Shown in pieces: positions 45,348 through 54,565 of a stretch of DNA of 64,000 nucleotides. Position 1 is the stretch's first letter. Each line of letters starts with the position of its first letter. Both the position numbers and the translations under genes were made by a program. This stretch comes from Candidatus Aalborgicola defluviihabitans (GTDB lineage: Bacteria; Pseudomonadota; Gammaproteobacteria; Burkholderiales; Burkholderiaceae_C): the NCBI GenBank assembly GCA_016705575.1, contig JADIXX010000001.1, positions 1,095,568 through 1,159,567 of the forward strand. The letters are read 5' to 3'. The notes beneath the pieces are model-generated. The model saw nothing but the letters and a program-made list of their open reading frames with translations. It was not told the DNA's origin and did not search any database.

Positions 45348-46730
45348 ATGCGTATCAAAGTTGCACTGGGAATCTGGTTGCTGAGCATCACCCTAGCATG
45401 GATGGCCGTCGCGCCACCCGATCTGGGTCTGTCGCCGCTGGTCGATGCGCAGGGCGCAGCCTTGGGGTGGTGGAAGCTGCGCCAGCACGCGATTTACCTG
45501 AGCGGGCTGTGGAGTATCAGCCTGATGGCGTTGGTCATGCTGCTCGCCCTGCGCCTGCCGCTGTTTGACCGTTTGATGGGCGGCATGGACCAGGTCTACC
45601 GCCTGCACAAATGGGCGGGCATCGCCGCAGCCCTCACCGCCATCGCCCACTGGGGCGCCAAGGAATCAAGCGGCTGGATCAAGGCTTTGTGGGGCCGCGC
45701 CGGTAAACCCGAGCATGACGCTGTGCTGCCCTGGCTGACCGACAGCCGCGGTTTTGCCAAGGACCTGGGCGAGTGGGCCTTCTACCTTCTGCTAGCCATG
45801 GTTGCACTCACGCTACTGTCGCGCTTGCTGTCCTACAAGCACTGGAGTCTCCTGCACCGTGCCATGCCGGTGCTGTTCCTCGCGCTGGTGATGCATGCCG
45901 TGGCTCTGATGCCGCTCTCATTCTGGGCGCTGCCGCTGGGCCTGCTCATGGGCTCGCTGCTGGCACTCGGTAGCCTGGCCGCACTGTGGTCGCTGGCGGG
46001 CTGGGTTGGGCGTTCCCGCAGCCATGTGGCGCGCATTCAGGAGGTGGCCGCGCTGGGAGATGCGGGCACGGACGCACCCATCGAGGTGATTTGCGCTATG
46101 CCATCCAGCTGGCGCGGACACCGAGCGGGGCAGTTCGTCTTCGTGCGCTTCGACTCTACCGAAGGCGCCCACCCTTTCACTATTGCCAGTGCACCGCATG
46201 CGCTGGGTAACAGCCCAGAGGGCGAGCCGCTGCTGCGCCTGGTCATCAAACCACTGGGCGACTACACCCGTACCCTGCACAAGCGTCTGCGCGCTGGGCA
46301 GCGTGTGGACATCGAAGGCCCCTATGGCCGCTTTGACGGCAAGGGTTCCCGCCATCGCCAGCAGGTGTGGGTGGCCGCCGGCGTGGGCGTGACGCCGTTT
46401 CTGGCACTGCTGGAGGCGCGCCAACCAGGGTTGACTGCCAATGGCCGAGACCCAGCCCCGGTGCACATGCACTACTGCACACGTGACGCCCGGCGCGATC
46501 CGATGCTGCCGCGCCTGCAGAAATTGTGCGCACTGGCCCAGCCACCGGTGCCACTTACGGTGCACAGCGAAGCCCAGGGCCAGCGCCTCAAACCGCAGCA
46601 TTTGCAAAGCGAACCCGGCCCGCTGGATATCTGGTTTTGCGGCCCCCAGGGGCTAGGCGACACCTTGCACGAGCACGCACGTGGCCCAAACCGCTGGCGC
46701 TTGCACCGCGAATCGTTTGTCATGCGTTAA
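45348..46730 (+). CDS. Ferric-reductase-like transmembrane flavoprotein
   Basis: 460 residues. N-terminal ferric-reductase-like membrane domain with about six helices and haem-binding-type histidines (RLHKWAGIAAALTAIAHWG, LHRAMPVLFLALVMHAV). C-terminal FAD domain (HPFTIASAPH) and NAD(P) domain (AAGVGVTPFLALL, DIWFCGPQGLG). It should carry electrons from cytoplasmic NAD(P)H to or across the inner membrane. ATG at 45348 after GAAAGGA. First gene of the plus-strand electron-transfer operon. Confidence 0.88.
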   Translation: MRIKVALGIWLLSITLAWMAVAPPDLGLSPLVDAQGAALGWWKLRQHAIYLSGLWSISLMALVMLLALRLPLFDRLMGGMDQVYRLHKWAGIAAALTAIAHWGAKESSGWIKALWGRAGKPEHDAVLPWLTDSRGFAKDLGEWAFYLLLAMVALTLLSRLLSYKHWSLLHRAMPVLFLALVMHAVALMPLSFWALPLGLLMGSLLALGSLAALWSLAGWVGRSRSHVARIQEVAALGDAGTDAPIEVICAMPSSWRGHRAGQFVFVRFDSTEGAHPFTIASAPHALGNSPEGEPLLRLVIKPLGDYTRTLHKRLRAGQRVDIEGPYGRFDGKGSRHRQQVWVAAGVGVTPFLALLEARQPGLTANGRDPAPVHMHYCTRDARRDPMLPRLQKLCALAQPPVPLTVHSEAQGQRLKPQHLQSEPGPLDIWFCGPQGLGDTLHEHARGPNRWRLHRESFVMR

Positions 46731-46752
46731 TCTGTTAAAAAGGAGTCTCCCC

Positions 46753-47166
46753 ATGAAACACGTCCCCTTTCTGCGCCATGGCGTGCTTGCCGTGGCACTG
46801 GGCCTGGCAGCCTTGCCGACGTTGGCCGATGACGACTGCGATGCGCCGGTAGGTCGCTGGCAATCGCGCGAGGCAGTGCGACAGATGGCGGCCCGGCAGG
46901 GCTGGCAGGTCCAGCGGCTGAAGATCGATGATGGCTGCTACGAAATTCGCGGCACCGACAGCCAGGGCCGCACCTTCAAGGCCAAGATCGACCCGGAAAC
47001 TCTGAAGGTATTAAAGTTGAAGCAAGGGGACCGCGAGCGTGCCCGGGAGCAGGACCGTGACCGTAAGCACGCTGCGCCACCTGCCCGACCGGTACAACCG
47101 GGCGGAGCTGCCGCACCATCGCCCCTGTTCACCCCTGGCACCGCGCCGCGCGGCCAGGTTGAGTAA
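46753..47166 (+). CDS. Exported PepSY-domain protein with proline-rich tail
   Basis: 137 residues. Signal peptide (VLAVALGLAALPTLA), PepSY-like domain (CDAPVGRWQSREAVRQMAA, GCYEIRGTDSQGRTFKAKID), then a charged and proline-rich tail. AGGAG 8 bases before the ATG. Lies between the ferric-reductase-like gene and the DUF2271 gene. Confidence 0.82.
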   Translation: MKHVPFLRHGVLAVALGLAALPTLADDDCDAPVGRWQSREAVRQMAARQGWQVQRLKIDDGCYEIRGTDSQGRTFKAKIDPETLKVLKLKQGDRERAREQDRDRKHAAPPARPVQPGGAAAPSPLFTPGTAPRGQVE

Positions 47167-47187
47167 CCCCCACACTGGAGCATCACC

Positions 47188-47664
47188 ATGTCTAAACCTC
47201 TTTTGACCACTTTGGCCGCCGCCTGCGTGCTGGCACTTCCCGCCTTGGCACACAGCCGCCAGGTCACGCTAACCGCCCAGCTCAAGAGCTACGGTGGCAA
47301 CGGCGCCTATCTGGCTGCCTACCTGACCGACGCCAAGGGCGCCTATGCCGGCACGCTGTGGGTGGCCGGCGGCAAGGCAAAATACTATAAGCACCTATCC
47401 GACTGGAACCGGCTGTCCGCCGGTGACGCCAAACGTCTTACCGGCGTAACTGGCGCTAGCGTGGGCGCGGGACGTACGCTCAAGGTCACGGCCGACCTGG
47501 CCAATGCACTGATTGACGCTGGCTACGAAATTCACATTGACGCTGCAGTCGAAGATATGCGTGACAGCCCGTCAGAAATCCGCGTCCCGCTGTCCACCGC
47601 CAACGCCGGCAAGCCGCAGGTGGGCAAGCAGTACATCCAGTCGCTGACCTTCCAGTTGCAGTAA
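47188..47664 (+). CDS. Exported DUF2271 protein, candidate flavinylation target
   Basis: 158 residues with a signal peptide (LAAACVLALPALAHS). The DUF2271 core is recognisable by AYLAAYLTDAKGAYAGTLW and the YHIDAAVED-like strand. LTGVTGASVGAG contains a TGAS motif like the threonine-flavinylation sites ((S/T)GA(S/T)) used by ApbE. With apbE in the same operon it is a candidate covalent FMN carrier in the periplasm (inference). Confidence 0.78.
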   Translation: MSKPLLTTLAAACVLALPALAHSRQVTLTAQLKSYGGNGAYLAAYLTDAKGAYAGTLWVAGGKAKYYKHLSDWNRLSAGDAKRLTGVTGASVGAGRTLKVTADLANALIDAGYEIHIDAAVEDMRDSPSEIRVPLSTANAGKPQVGKQYIQSLTFQLQ

Positions 47665-47675
47665 GGGGCACGCGC

Positions 47676-49901
47676 ATGGGATGGAAGGCCATTCACCGCT
47701 GGCTGGGCTTGACGATTGGTACCCTGGCCGTGGTGCTAGGGCTCACCGGAGCCATCCTGGCGTTCGACCCGGTGCAGGAAGCATGGCAGGCACCGGCAGC
47801 GTCGGGCGATTTGTCAGTGGCCACACTGGTGGAGCGCGTGACACGGACCTTCCCGGGTGCGGAGGAAATCCGCCGCGTGCCCTCGGGTGCCATCGTGGTG
47901 TTTGGCTTTGTCGGGGACCAGGCTCAGGCGCACTACGTGGACCCGGCCGATGGTCGGGTGCTGGGCGCTTGGCAGCCTTCGGCGCTGCCGCGTTGGGTGA
48001 AGAACCTGCACCGCTCGCTGCTTCTGGGCGACGCTGGGCGCTGGGGTGCGGCCGGCATTGCGCTCGCCATGGCCTTGATCTGTGTCTCAGCCCTCGTACT
48101 TCTGCTGCGCCGCATGGGCGGCTGGCGGCAGCTGGCATCGAGGGTGCGTGGCTCGCTGGCACAGCGCATCCACGTGGTCACCGGTCGGGTGGTGCTGGCG
48201 GTGCTGTTTTTGACCTCGCTCACGGCGCTGACAATGAGCGCCTCCACGCTGGGATTGGTGGCGCTGGACGCTGGGACTGAGCCTGAAGTGGTCTCGGTGG
48301 TCCCCTTGACCACCGGCCAGACCGCCCCACACGCCCTACCCGGTGCACAGCTTTCTATGCTGAAAAGCCTTTCTGTGCGGGACTTGCGCAAACTCAATTT
48401 CCCAGACACTGCCGACCCTGAGGACACCTGGAAGGTCGCCACCGGTCAGGGTGGAGGCTGGATTGACAGCTATTCGGGACAGACGCTGGCCTGGCAGGAC
48501 ATTACCCTGGCGCAGCGCATCTACGACTGGGCTATGGTGCTGCACTCCGGTCAAGGGGCTTGGCCATGGGCCGTAGTGCTCGGGTTGGTGGGCGCCAGCG
48601 TGTTGCTTTTTTGGTTGTCGGGGGTCTTCATCTGGTGGCAGGCACGCCGCCAGGCACCGCACGCTACGGGCAACAGTCCGCTGGCGCAGGCGGACGTGCT
48701 CATCTTCGTCGCCAGCGAAGGCGGCAGCACGTGGGGATTTGCCCAAGCGCTACACGACGCGCTGGGCCACAGCGGCCACCGCGTGCACACCCGCGCATTG
48801 GAGCATTTCCAGATCACTGCCGCGACACGACAGGTGTTTGTGCTTGCCGCCACCTATGGCGAGGGTCAGGCCCCCGCCCACGCCAGCCACGCTTTGGAGC
48901 GTATCGCAACTCTAAGCGCCGGAACCGTGCCGGTAACGGTGCTGGGCTTTGGCGACCGGCAATACCCGGCTTTCTGCGCCTTTGCCGAGGCGTTGGAGAA
49001 AACTCTGCGGCTAAAGGGTTGGCCTGCACTGCTGCCACTAGAGAGCATCCACCAGCAATCGAGCCAGCAGTTCGCACGCTGGGGACAGTCCCTTGCGCAG
49101 GCCCTGGGCGAGCCTCTGGTGCTGGACTATGTGCCGCGCATGCCGCCCACCGCGGCGCTCACGCTCATATCACGCCAGGACTACCCGGGACTCGTCGACC
49201 AGCCCACAGCAATCCTGCGCTTTGCGTGGCCCGCGCAGGGTGTTGGGGATCGCCTACGGGGACATGGTCTGGCGCACTTTGCGGCGGGCGACCTCGTGGG
49301 TATCGTGCCGCCGGGCTCGGCCGTGCCGCGCTACTACTCGCTGGCGTCGGGCTGGGAGGACGGGTTTCTGGAAATCTGTGTCCGCCAAATGCCCGGCGGC
49401 CTGTGCTCCACGCACCTCCTTGGCTTGAAACCGGGCGACCACATTGCAGCGTTCATCCGCTCCAACGCCGGCTTTGCGCTGCCGCGTACGCGGCGCCCAG
49501 TGCTGCTGATCGGGGCGGGCACGGGCGTGGCACCACTGGCCGGGTTCATCCGCCGCAACGACCGCCACACCCCCATGCACCTGTATTTTGGTGGACGCGA
49601 CCCCGCGCGGGATTATTACTTCGGCCCCGAGATCCAGCAGTGGCTTGGCGAAGGGCGCCTGGCAAGTGTGCAGACAGTGTTCTCGCGTGTGCCCGAAGGT
49701 GGCGGCTATGTGCAGGACGCCTTGCGCCGCGATGCTGAGCACCTGCGCGACCTTGTGGCGCAGGGAGCGATCGTGCGCGTCTGCGGCAGCCGCGTCATGT
49801 CGCACGACGTGGCCGAGACGCTGGACGCCATCCTCGCGCCGTTGCAGTTGAGCGTGGCGCAGCTCAAAGCCAAGGAGCGCTATGCCGAAGATGTCTTCTG
49901 A
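47676..49901 (+). CDS. PepSY-TM / flavodoxin / FAD-NAD(P) reductase fusion
   Basis: 741 residues. N-terminal PepSY-associated membrane part (helices about 8-29, 124-146, 164-188, 290-312, with HRWLGLTIGT and VKNLHRSLLLGD), flavodoxin-like FMN domain (about 335-480, VLIFVASEGGSTWGFAQAL), then FAD domain (PRYYSLASG) and NAD(P) domain (VLLIGAGTGVAPLAGFI). It can move electrons from NADPH through FAD and FMN to the membrane and periplasm. Overlaps apbE by 20 bases. Confidence 0.9.
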   Translation: MGWKAIHRWLGLTIGTLAVVLGLTGAILAFDPVQEAWQAPAASGDLSVATLVERVTRTFPGAEEIRRVPSGAIVVFGFVGDQAQAHYVDPADGRVLGAWQPSALPRWVKNLHRSLLLGDAGRWGAAGIALAMALICVSALVLLLRRMGGWRQLASRVRGSLAQRIHVVTGRVVLAVLFLTSLTALTMSASTLGLVALDAGTEPEVVSVVPLTTGQTAPHALPGAQLSMLKSLSVRDLRKLNFPDTADPEDTWKVATGQGGGWIDSYSGQTLAWQDITLAQRIYDWAMVLHSGQGAWPWAVVLGLVGASVLLFWLSGVFIWWQARRQAPHATGNSPLAQADVLIFVASEGGSTWGFAQALHDALGHSGHRVHTRALEHFQITAATRQVFVLAATYGEGQAPAHASHALERIATLSAGTVPVTVLGFGDRQYPAFCAFAEALEKTLRLKGWPALLPLESIHQQSSQQFARWGQSLAQALGEPLVLDYVPRMPPTAALTLISRQDYPGLVDQPTAILRFAWPAQGVGDRLRGHGLAHFAAGDLVGIVPPGSAVPRYYSLASGWEDGFLEICVRQMPGGLCSTHLLGLKPGDHIAAFIRSNAGFALPRTRRPVLLIGAGTGVAPLAGFIRRNDRHTPMHLYFGGRDPARDYYFGPEIQQWLGEGRLASVQTVFSRVPEGGGYVQDALRRDAEHLRDLVAQGAIVRVCGSRVMSHDVAETLDAILAPLQLSVAQLKAKERYAEDVF

Positions 49902-50859
49902 GCCTGCTGAGCACTGCGAGCGAACCACCTTGCATGGCCCGACCATGGGCACGCGCTGGTCTGCCAGCATAGAAGTCGACGCCACCGTCGATTTGGACAC
50001 CCTGCGACATGACCTCGCTACTGCAGTGGAGCAGATCGACGCGCAGATGTCGCCGTGGAAACCCGACAGTGCCCTCATGTGCCTGAACCGCGCGCCAGTA
50101 GATGCCTGGGTGAATTTGCCTGCGGAGATACTAGAAGTGCTGGTCTGTGCGCTTGAAATCCACCGCCTGAGCGCGGGGGCGTTTGATCCGGGCGTCGGGG
50201 GACTGGTCGATGCCTGGGGCTTTGGCGCCGTGCGCGATACGCCCGACGCCGTGGCGATCCACGCCGCGCGCCAAGCCCCACCGCGCCCTACAAACGAGTG
50301 CCTGGAGCTCGACCCATCTACTGGCCGCGCCCGCAAGCACGCCGCAGTGCAGCTCGACCTGTGCGGCATTGCCAAGGGCTATGCGGTGGATCGCATGGTT
50401 GCCGTGCTGCAGCAGCATAGCGTGCGGCATGCGTTGGTGGCGCTGGATGGTGAACTGCGCGCCGTGGGCAACCAGGCCAGCGGTGTGCCCTGGTCGGTGG
50501 CGCTTGAAAGTCCCGAGGCTGGGCGCCGCGCGGTGCACGGAGTCATCGATTTGCAGGACTTGGCCGTAGCGACCTCGGGCGACTACCGGCGCTATCTGGA
50601 AGTGGGGGATGCGCGCCTGGCGCACACCATGGATGGGCGCCGGGCCGCGCCGGTGAACAACGCGGTGGCATCGGTCACCGTACTGGCGCATACTTGCATG
50701 CAAGCCGACGCTTGGGCCACCGCCTTGCTGGTGGCAGGCCCTGGCGAAGGTCTGGCCATGGCACAGCGCATGGGACTGGAAGTGTTGTTTCTACTGCGCC
50801 ACCCCGAAGGGCTGGTGGAGATGGGGCTGGGACGGTTCGGCGCATCTACCGCGCGGTAA
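49882..50859 (+). CDS. apbE: FAD:protein FMN transferase (ApbE)
   Basis: 325 residues. It attaches FMN covalently to threonine in target proteins. Seen: GPTMGTRWSA near the N-terminus, SAGAFDPGVGGLVDAWGFG, LDLCGIAKGYAVDRM, GDYRRYLEVGD and the metal-binding AHTMDGRRAAPVNN. No signal peptide is obvious, so either it works in the cytoplasm or export is non-standard. Last core gene of the electron-transfer operon; its likely target is the DUF2271 protein. Confidence 0.92.
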   Translation: MPKMSSEPAEHCERTTLHGPTMGTRWSASIEVDATVDLDTLRHDLATAVEQIDAQMSPWKPDSALMCLNRAPVDAWVNLPAEILEVLVCALEIHRLSAGAFDPGVGGLVDAWGFGAVRDTPDAVAIHAARQAPPRPTNECLELDPSTGRARKHAAVQLDLCGIAKGYAVDRMVAVLQQHSVRHALVALDGELRAVGNQASGVPWSVALESPEAGRRAVHGVIDLQDLAVATSGDYRRYLEVGDARLAHTMDGRRAAPVNNAVASVTVLAHTCMQADAWATALLVAGPGEGLAMAQRMGLEVLFLLRHPEGLVEMGLGRFGASTAR

Positions 50860-50970
50860 GCTGCTGCGTGAACGGCAGTTCAACAAGTCGTTCATCAGCG
50901 ATTCATCTCGTTCGGAGCAGACTGTGCATACAGTCGCTACTGACTGGGTTCACATGTAAAGGACATCATC

Positions 50971-51231
50971 ATGAAACCGACCACATTTGTTGCCGCAATC
51001 GCCGTACTGACCGCGACCATCAGCACCCCAATCTTGGCTGGGGATCGCGAGCACGACCATGGCATGCAGGTAGTAGCCAACAACGCTGCTCCCGACGCAC
51101 CGGGCTACGGGTGGCGTTATTTTTCGGACCCAGTAGCGCGCCGTGCGGTTGTCATCAGTCCGCAAGGGGACTACTACTACAGCCGCGGCAAAGGTCTGCA
51201 CTGGATCGCCGCCGAACAGTCTGCATCCTGA
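50971..51231 (+). CDS. Small exported hypothetical protein
   Basis: 86 residues: signal peptide (FVAAIAVLTATISTPILAG) and a short mature part with His/Asp (GDREHDHGM) and GYGWRYFSDP. Follows apbE by 111 bases, possibly with its own promoter. No family recognised. Confidence 0.6.
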   Translation: MKPTTFVAAIAVLTATISTPILAGDREHDHGMQVVANNAAPDAPGYGWRYFSDPVARRAVVISPQGDYYYSRGKGLHWIAAEQSAS

Positions 51232-51541
51232 CACGACGACGGGCGCCCGCGCCGTGCGCGGCCAAGTCAATGGCTCGATCCAACCTCGGCCTCACTCTGG
51301 CTCGCCAGCGCAAAAGCGCCCACCGGGATGTCGAATGCCGACAGTTTTGGCGACTGTGTGACCGAATTTATCAAGATGCAAATTATCGCTACACCGCTGC
51401 CGGCCAATAGAACCACGACTTCCGCCCCTACTGCAACAAAGTGGTAGGCAGGACCGGCCAACCTCTAGGAATCAATGGCATGAAAAGACCGAGCATGTCA
51501 CAATTTTGCACGCCATTCCATTCTAAAATGGGAAAAAATAT
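51232..51541. other. Gene-free stretch before the right 6S repeat
   Basis: I see no convincing gene, RNA or repeat here. It ends at the duplicated 6S RNA end. Confidence 0.5.
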
Positions 51542-51581
51542 CCCTGGTTCAGGATACCGGTTCGGTGGTACTTACAGACAC
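51542..51581 (+). repeat. Right copy of the 6S RNA 3'-end repeat
   Basis: CCCTGGTTCAGGATACCGG to CAGACAC, 36 of 40 identical to 33872-33911 and in the same orientation. The 5' part of 6S RNA is not present here, so this is a fragment. It is 19 bases before the TSUP start codon. Confidence 0.75.
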
Positions 51582-51600
51582 CACTTCCCACCCAACTCTC

Positions 51601-52413
51601 ATGCTCGATCCCATCCTGATTTTTGAATTGGCCGCCCTCGGCCTGGCCACTGGTTTTTTGGCGGGCCTCTTGGGAATTGGTGGAGGCATGTTGATCGGCC
51701 CCTTCATGACCATCATTCTTTCCAGTGTGGGTGTAGCGGCCGATTTGGCGGTCAAGATGGCCATTGCCACCTCCATGGCCACCATCATGTTCACCTCGAT
51801 CTCCAGTGTGCGCGCCCACCATCGGCGCGGTGCTGTGCGCTGGGATATCGTCAAAGGCCTGGCGCCAGGCATCATGCTGGGCGGAGCGTTGGCCAGTGCC
51901 GGTGTCTTTGCCCTGCTCAAAGGCACAGCCCTGGCCATCTTTTTCGCAGTGTTTGTCAGCTTCTCGGCCACCCAGATGTTTCTGGACAAAAAACCCAAGC
52001 CCAGTCGCAAAATGCCGGGCACTGGCGGCCAAGTGGCGGCCGGCGGCGTCATCGGTTTTTTGTCGGGCCTGGTGGGGGCTGGCGGCGGCTTCATCAGCGT
52101 ACCGTTCATGGTGGCGCACAACATTTCCATCATCAACGCGGTAGCCACCAGCGCAGCGCTGGGGTTTCCAATTGCGCTGGCCAATACGGTGGGCTATGTA
52201 TTCAGTGGCGCATCCCTCACCGGTCTGCCGCCCCACTCTTTGGGCTATGTGTGGCTACCCGCGCTGGGCGTGATTGCCTGCTGCAGCGTGCTGACCGCGC
52301 CACTGGGGGCCAAAATGGCGCACCGTTTGCCGGTGGCCAAGCTGAAGCGGGTCTTTGCCGTGATTTTGTACGGCCTGGCCGGCTACATGCTCTGGAAAGG
52401 CCTGCACGGCTAA
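51601..52413 (+). CDS. TSUP-family (TauE/SafE) permease
   Basis: 270 residues, about eight membrane helices. Two related halves each carry the family motif: GFLAGLLGIGGGMLIGP and GFLSGLVGAGGGFISVP. Members export sulphite or organosulphur anions. ATG at 51601 is preferred over upstream in-frame codons that lie in the 6S repeat. In the ancestral order it probably followed the 6S RNA gene directly. Confidence 0.9.
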   Translation: MLDPILIFELAALGLATGFLAGLLGIGGGMLIGPFMTIILSSVGVAADLAVKMAIATSMATIMFTSISSVRAHHRRGAVRWDIVKGLAPGIMLGGALASAGVFALLKGTALAIFFAVFVSFSATQMFLDKKPKPSRKMPGTGGQVAAGGVIGFLSGLVGAGGGFISVPFMVAHNISIINAVATSAALGFPIALANTVGYVFSGASLTGLPPHSLGYVWLPALGVIACCSVLTAPLGAKMAHRLPVAKLKRVFAVILYGLAGYMLWKGLHG

Positions 52414-52467
52414 ACAGAGTAGAAAGCCCCACGTTGCGCCTCGGTTTCCTCACCTACTGCCACCCAC

Positions 52468-52489
52468 AAAAAACCCGCCGAAGCGGGTT
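52468..52489 (-). terminator. Rho-independent terminator of the phaC-phbA-phbB operon
   Basis: Hairpin AACCCGC-CGAA/TTCG-GCGGGTT (52473-52489), followed on the minus strand by a T run (plus-strand A6 at 52468-52473). It lies 36 bases past the phbB stop. Confidence 0.85.
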
Positions 52490-52524
52490 CCATAACCATA
52501 GGCGCACAGCGGCACACAAGGAAA

Positions 52525-53262
52525 TTAACCCATGTGCAGACCGCCGTTGACGTTGAACTCTGCGCCCGTGGCGTAACCACCTTCGTCGGACGCCAGCCAG
52601 GCAATGATGGAGGCAATCTCGCTGGGTTCACCTAAGCGTTTGACAGGCACTGTACCGATAATTTTGTCCAGCACTTCCTGGCGGATGGCTTTGACCATAT
52701 CGGTACCAATGTAGCCGGGGCTCACGGTGTTGACAGTCACACCCTTGGTGGCCATTTCTTGCGCCAACGCCATGGAAAAACCGTGCATGCCGGCTTTGGC
52801 AGCCGAATAGTTGGTCTGGCCCGCCTGACCCTTGACGCCATTGACCGACGAGATATTGATGATGCGGCCCCAGCCTTTTTCCACCATGTCACCCACCACC
52901 TGCTTGGTGACGTTGAACATACTGTTGAGGTTGGTCTCGATCACGGCATCCCAGTCTTCACGGGTCATCTTCAGGAACATGCGGTCTTTGGTAATGCCGG
53001 CGTTGTTGATCAACACGTCGACAGAGCCATGCTCGGCCTTGGCCTTGGTGAAGGCTTCCACAGTGGAATCCCAGCTACCCACGTTGCCAACCGATGCATA
53101 AAAGGTGTAGCCAAGGGCTGTCTGCTCGGCCAGCCATTTGATGTGGTCACGCGTGGGGCCGCAGCCTGCGATGACCTTGAAACCTTCTTTGTGCAGACGC
53201 TGGCAGATGGCGGTACCGATGCCACCCATGCCACCGGTTACGTACGCGACTTTTTGACTCAT
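52525..53262 (-). CDS. phbB: Acetoacetyl-CoA reductase
   Basis: 245 residues, short-chain dehydrogenase. It reduces acetoacetyl-CoA to (R)-3-hydroxybutyryl-CoA with NADPH for polyhydroxybutyrate. Cofactor motif YVTGGMGGIGTAIC at the N-terminus, NNAG, catalytic serine in INISSVNG, and Y-x3-K in TNYSAAKAG. Third gene of the operon. Confidence 0.96.
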   Translation of the reverse strand: MSQKVAYVTGGMGGIGTAICQRLHKEGFKVIAGCGPTRDHIKWLAEQTALGYTFYASVGNVGSWDSTVEAFTKAKAEHGSVDVLINNAGITKDRMFLKMTREDWDAVIETNLNSMFNVTKQVVGDMVEKGWGRIINISSVNGVKGQAGQTNYSAAKAGMHGFSMALAQEMATKGVTVNTVSPGYIGTDMVKAIRQEVLDKIIGTVPVKRLGEPSEIASIIAWLASDEGGYATGAEFNVNGGLHMG

Positions 53263-53352
53263 TTTTTGACTCCTTGGTTTTCTACTTGCTAAATTTAATC
53301 AGTTGAGGTCAGAGCACATTTGCTGCGCAAAGTGGTCTGACCCGCAAAAAAA

Positions 53353-54531
53353 CTATCTCTCAATCGTAAGGGCCACGCCCATACCACCACCGATGCACAG
53401 GGACGCAATGCCCTTCTTGGCGTTGCGCCGCTGCATCTCGTGCAGCAGCGTCACCAGAATACGGCAACCGGACGCACCAATGGGGTGGCCGATGGCGATG
53501 GCGCCGCCATTGACGTTGACCTTGCTGGTATCCCAACCCATTTCGTTGTTGACGGCGCAGGCCTGGGCGGCGAAGGCTTCATTGATTTCCAGCAGGTCCA
53601 GGTCTTGTGGCTTCCATCCAGCACGCTCCAGTGCTTTGCGCGAAGCGGAAACCGGGCCCATGCCCATCAAGGCTGGGTCCAGACCACTGGTAGCAAAGCT
53701 GGCTATGCGCCCCATGGGCGTCAGACCCAGGGCGGCGGCCTTCTTGGCGGTCATTACCATCACGGCGGCGGCACCGTCGTTGATGCCAGATGCGTTACCG
53801 GCCGTCACGCCACCTGCCTTGTCAAAGGCGGGGCGCAGGCCAGCCAAGACTTCAGCATTGGACTTGCGGTTAATAAATTCATCCGCAGCAAACACAATCG
53901 GATCGCCCTTTTTCTGGGCGATGCTGAAGGGGACGATTTCGTCCACAAACTTGCCAGCGTCTTGTGCGGCAGCGGCTTTTTGCTGACTTGCCAATGCCAA
54001 GGCGTCTTGCATGTCGCGGGTGATGCCATAGGCCTTGGCCACGTTTTCGGCGGTGATACCCATGTGGTACTGGTTGTACACGTCCCACAGGCCATCGACG
54101 ATCATGGAGTCAATCATCTTCCAGTCGCCCATGCGCTGACCGTCGCGCGAGCCCAGCAGCACGTGCGGCGAAGCGCTCATGTTTTCCTGACCGCCTGCAA
54201 TGACGATTTCGCTGTCGCCGTAGGCCACGCTTTGTGCGGCCAGCATCACGGCCTTCAGGCCGGAGCCGCAAACGGCGTTAATGGTCAGGGCTGGGGTTTC
54301 TTTGGCAATGCCACTCTTGATGAGCGACTGGCGGGCCGGATTTTGGCCCTGCCCTGCCGCCAGCACCTGGCCCAGGATAACTTCACCAATTTGATCGGCA
54401 GCCACGCCGGTGCGTGCCAGCAGGCCTTTGATAACGGCCGCGCCCAGCTCAGGTGCAGGCGACTTGGCCAGTGAACCACCAAACTTGCCCACAGCGGTGC
54501 GTGCGGCGGAAACGATAACGATGTCTTCCAT
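53353..54531 (-). CDS. phbA: Acetyl-CoA C-acetyltransferase (beta-ketothiolase)
   Basis: 392 residues. It condenses two acetyl-CoA to acetoacetyl-CoA. Catalytic residues in NAVCGSGLKAV (nucleophilic cysteine), NGGAIAIGHPIGASG (histidine) and CIGGGMGVAL (second cysteine). Between phaC and phbB, all on the minus strand. Confidence 0.97.
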   Translation of the reverse strand: MEDIVIVSAARTAVGKFGGSLAKSPAPELGAAVIKGLLARTGVAADQIGEVILGQVLAAGQGQNPARQSLIKSGIAKETPALTINAVCGSGLKAVMLAAQSVAYGDSEIVIAGGQENMSASPHVLLGSRDGQRMGDWKMIDSMIVDGLWDVYNQYHMGITAENVAKAYGITRDMQDALALASQQKAAAAQDAGKFVDEIVPFSIAQKKGDPIVFAADEFINRKSNAEVLAGLRPAFDKAGGVTAGNASGINDGAAAVMVMTAKKAAALGLTPMGRIASFATSGLDPALMGMGPVSASRKALERAGWKPQDLDLLEINEAFAAQACAVNNEMGWDTSKVNVNGGAIAIGHPIGASGCRILVTLLHEMQRRNAKKGIASLCIGGGMGVALTIER

Positions 54532-54565
54532 TTTTTTGTCCTTCTGTTAAATCAATTGAAAAGGG

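Noticed and set aside
48560..49738. A 392-codon second frame inside the flavoreductase fusion gene
   Set aside because: Off-frame shadow of conserved FMN/FAD/NADPH motifs; no domain of its own.
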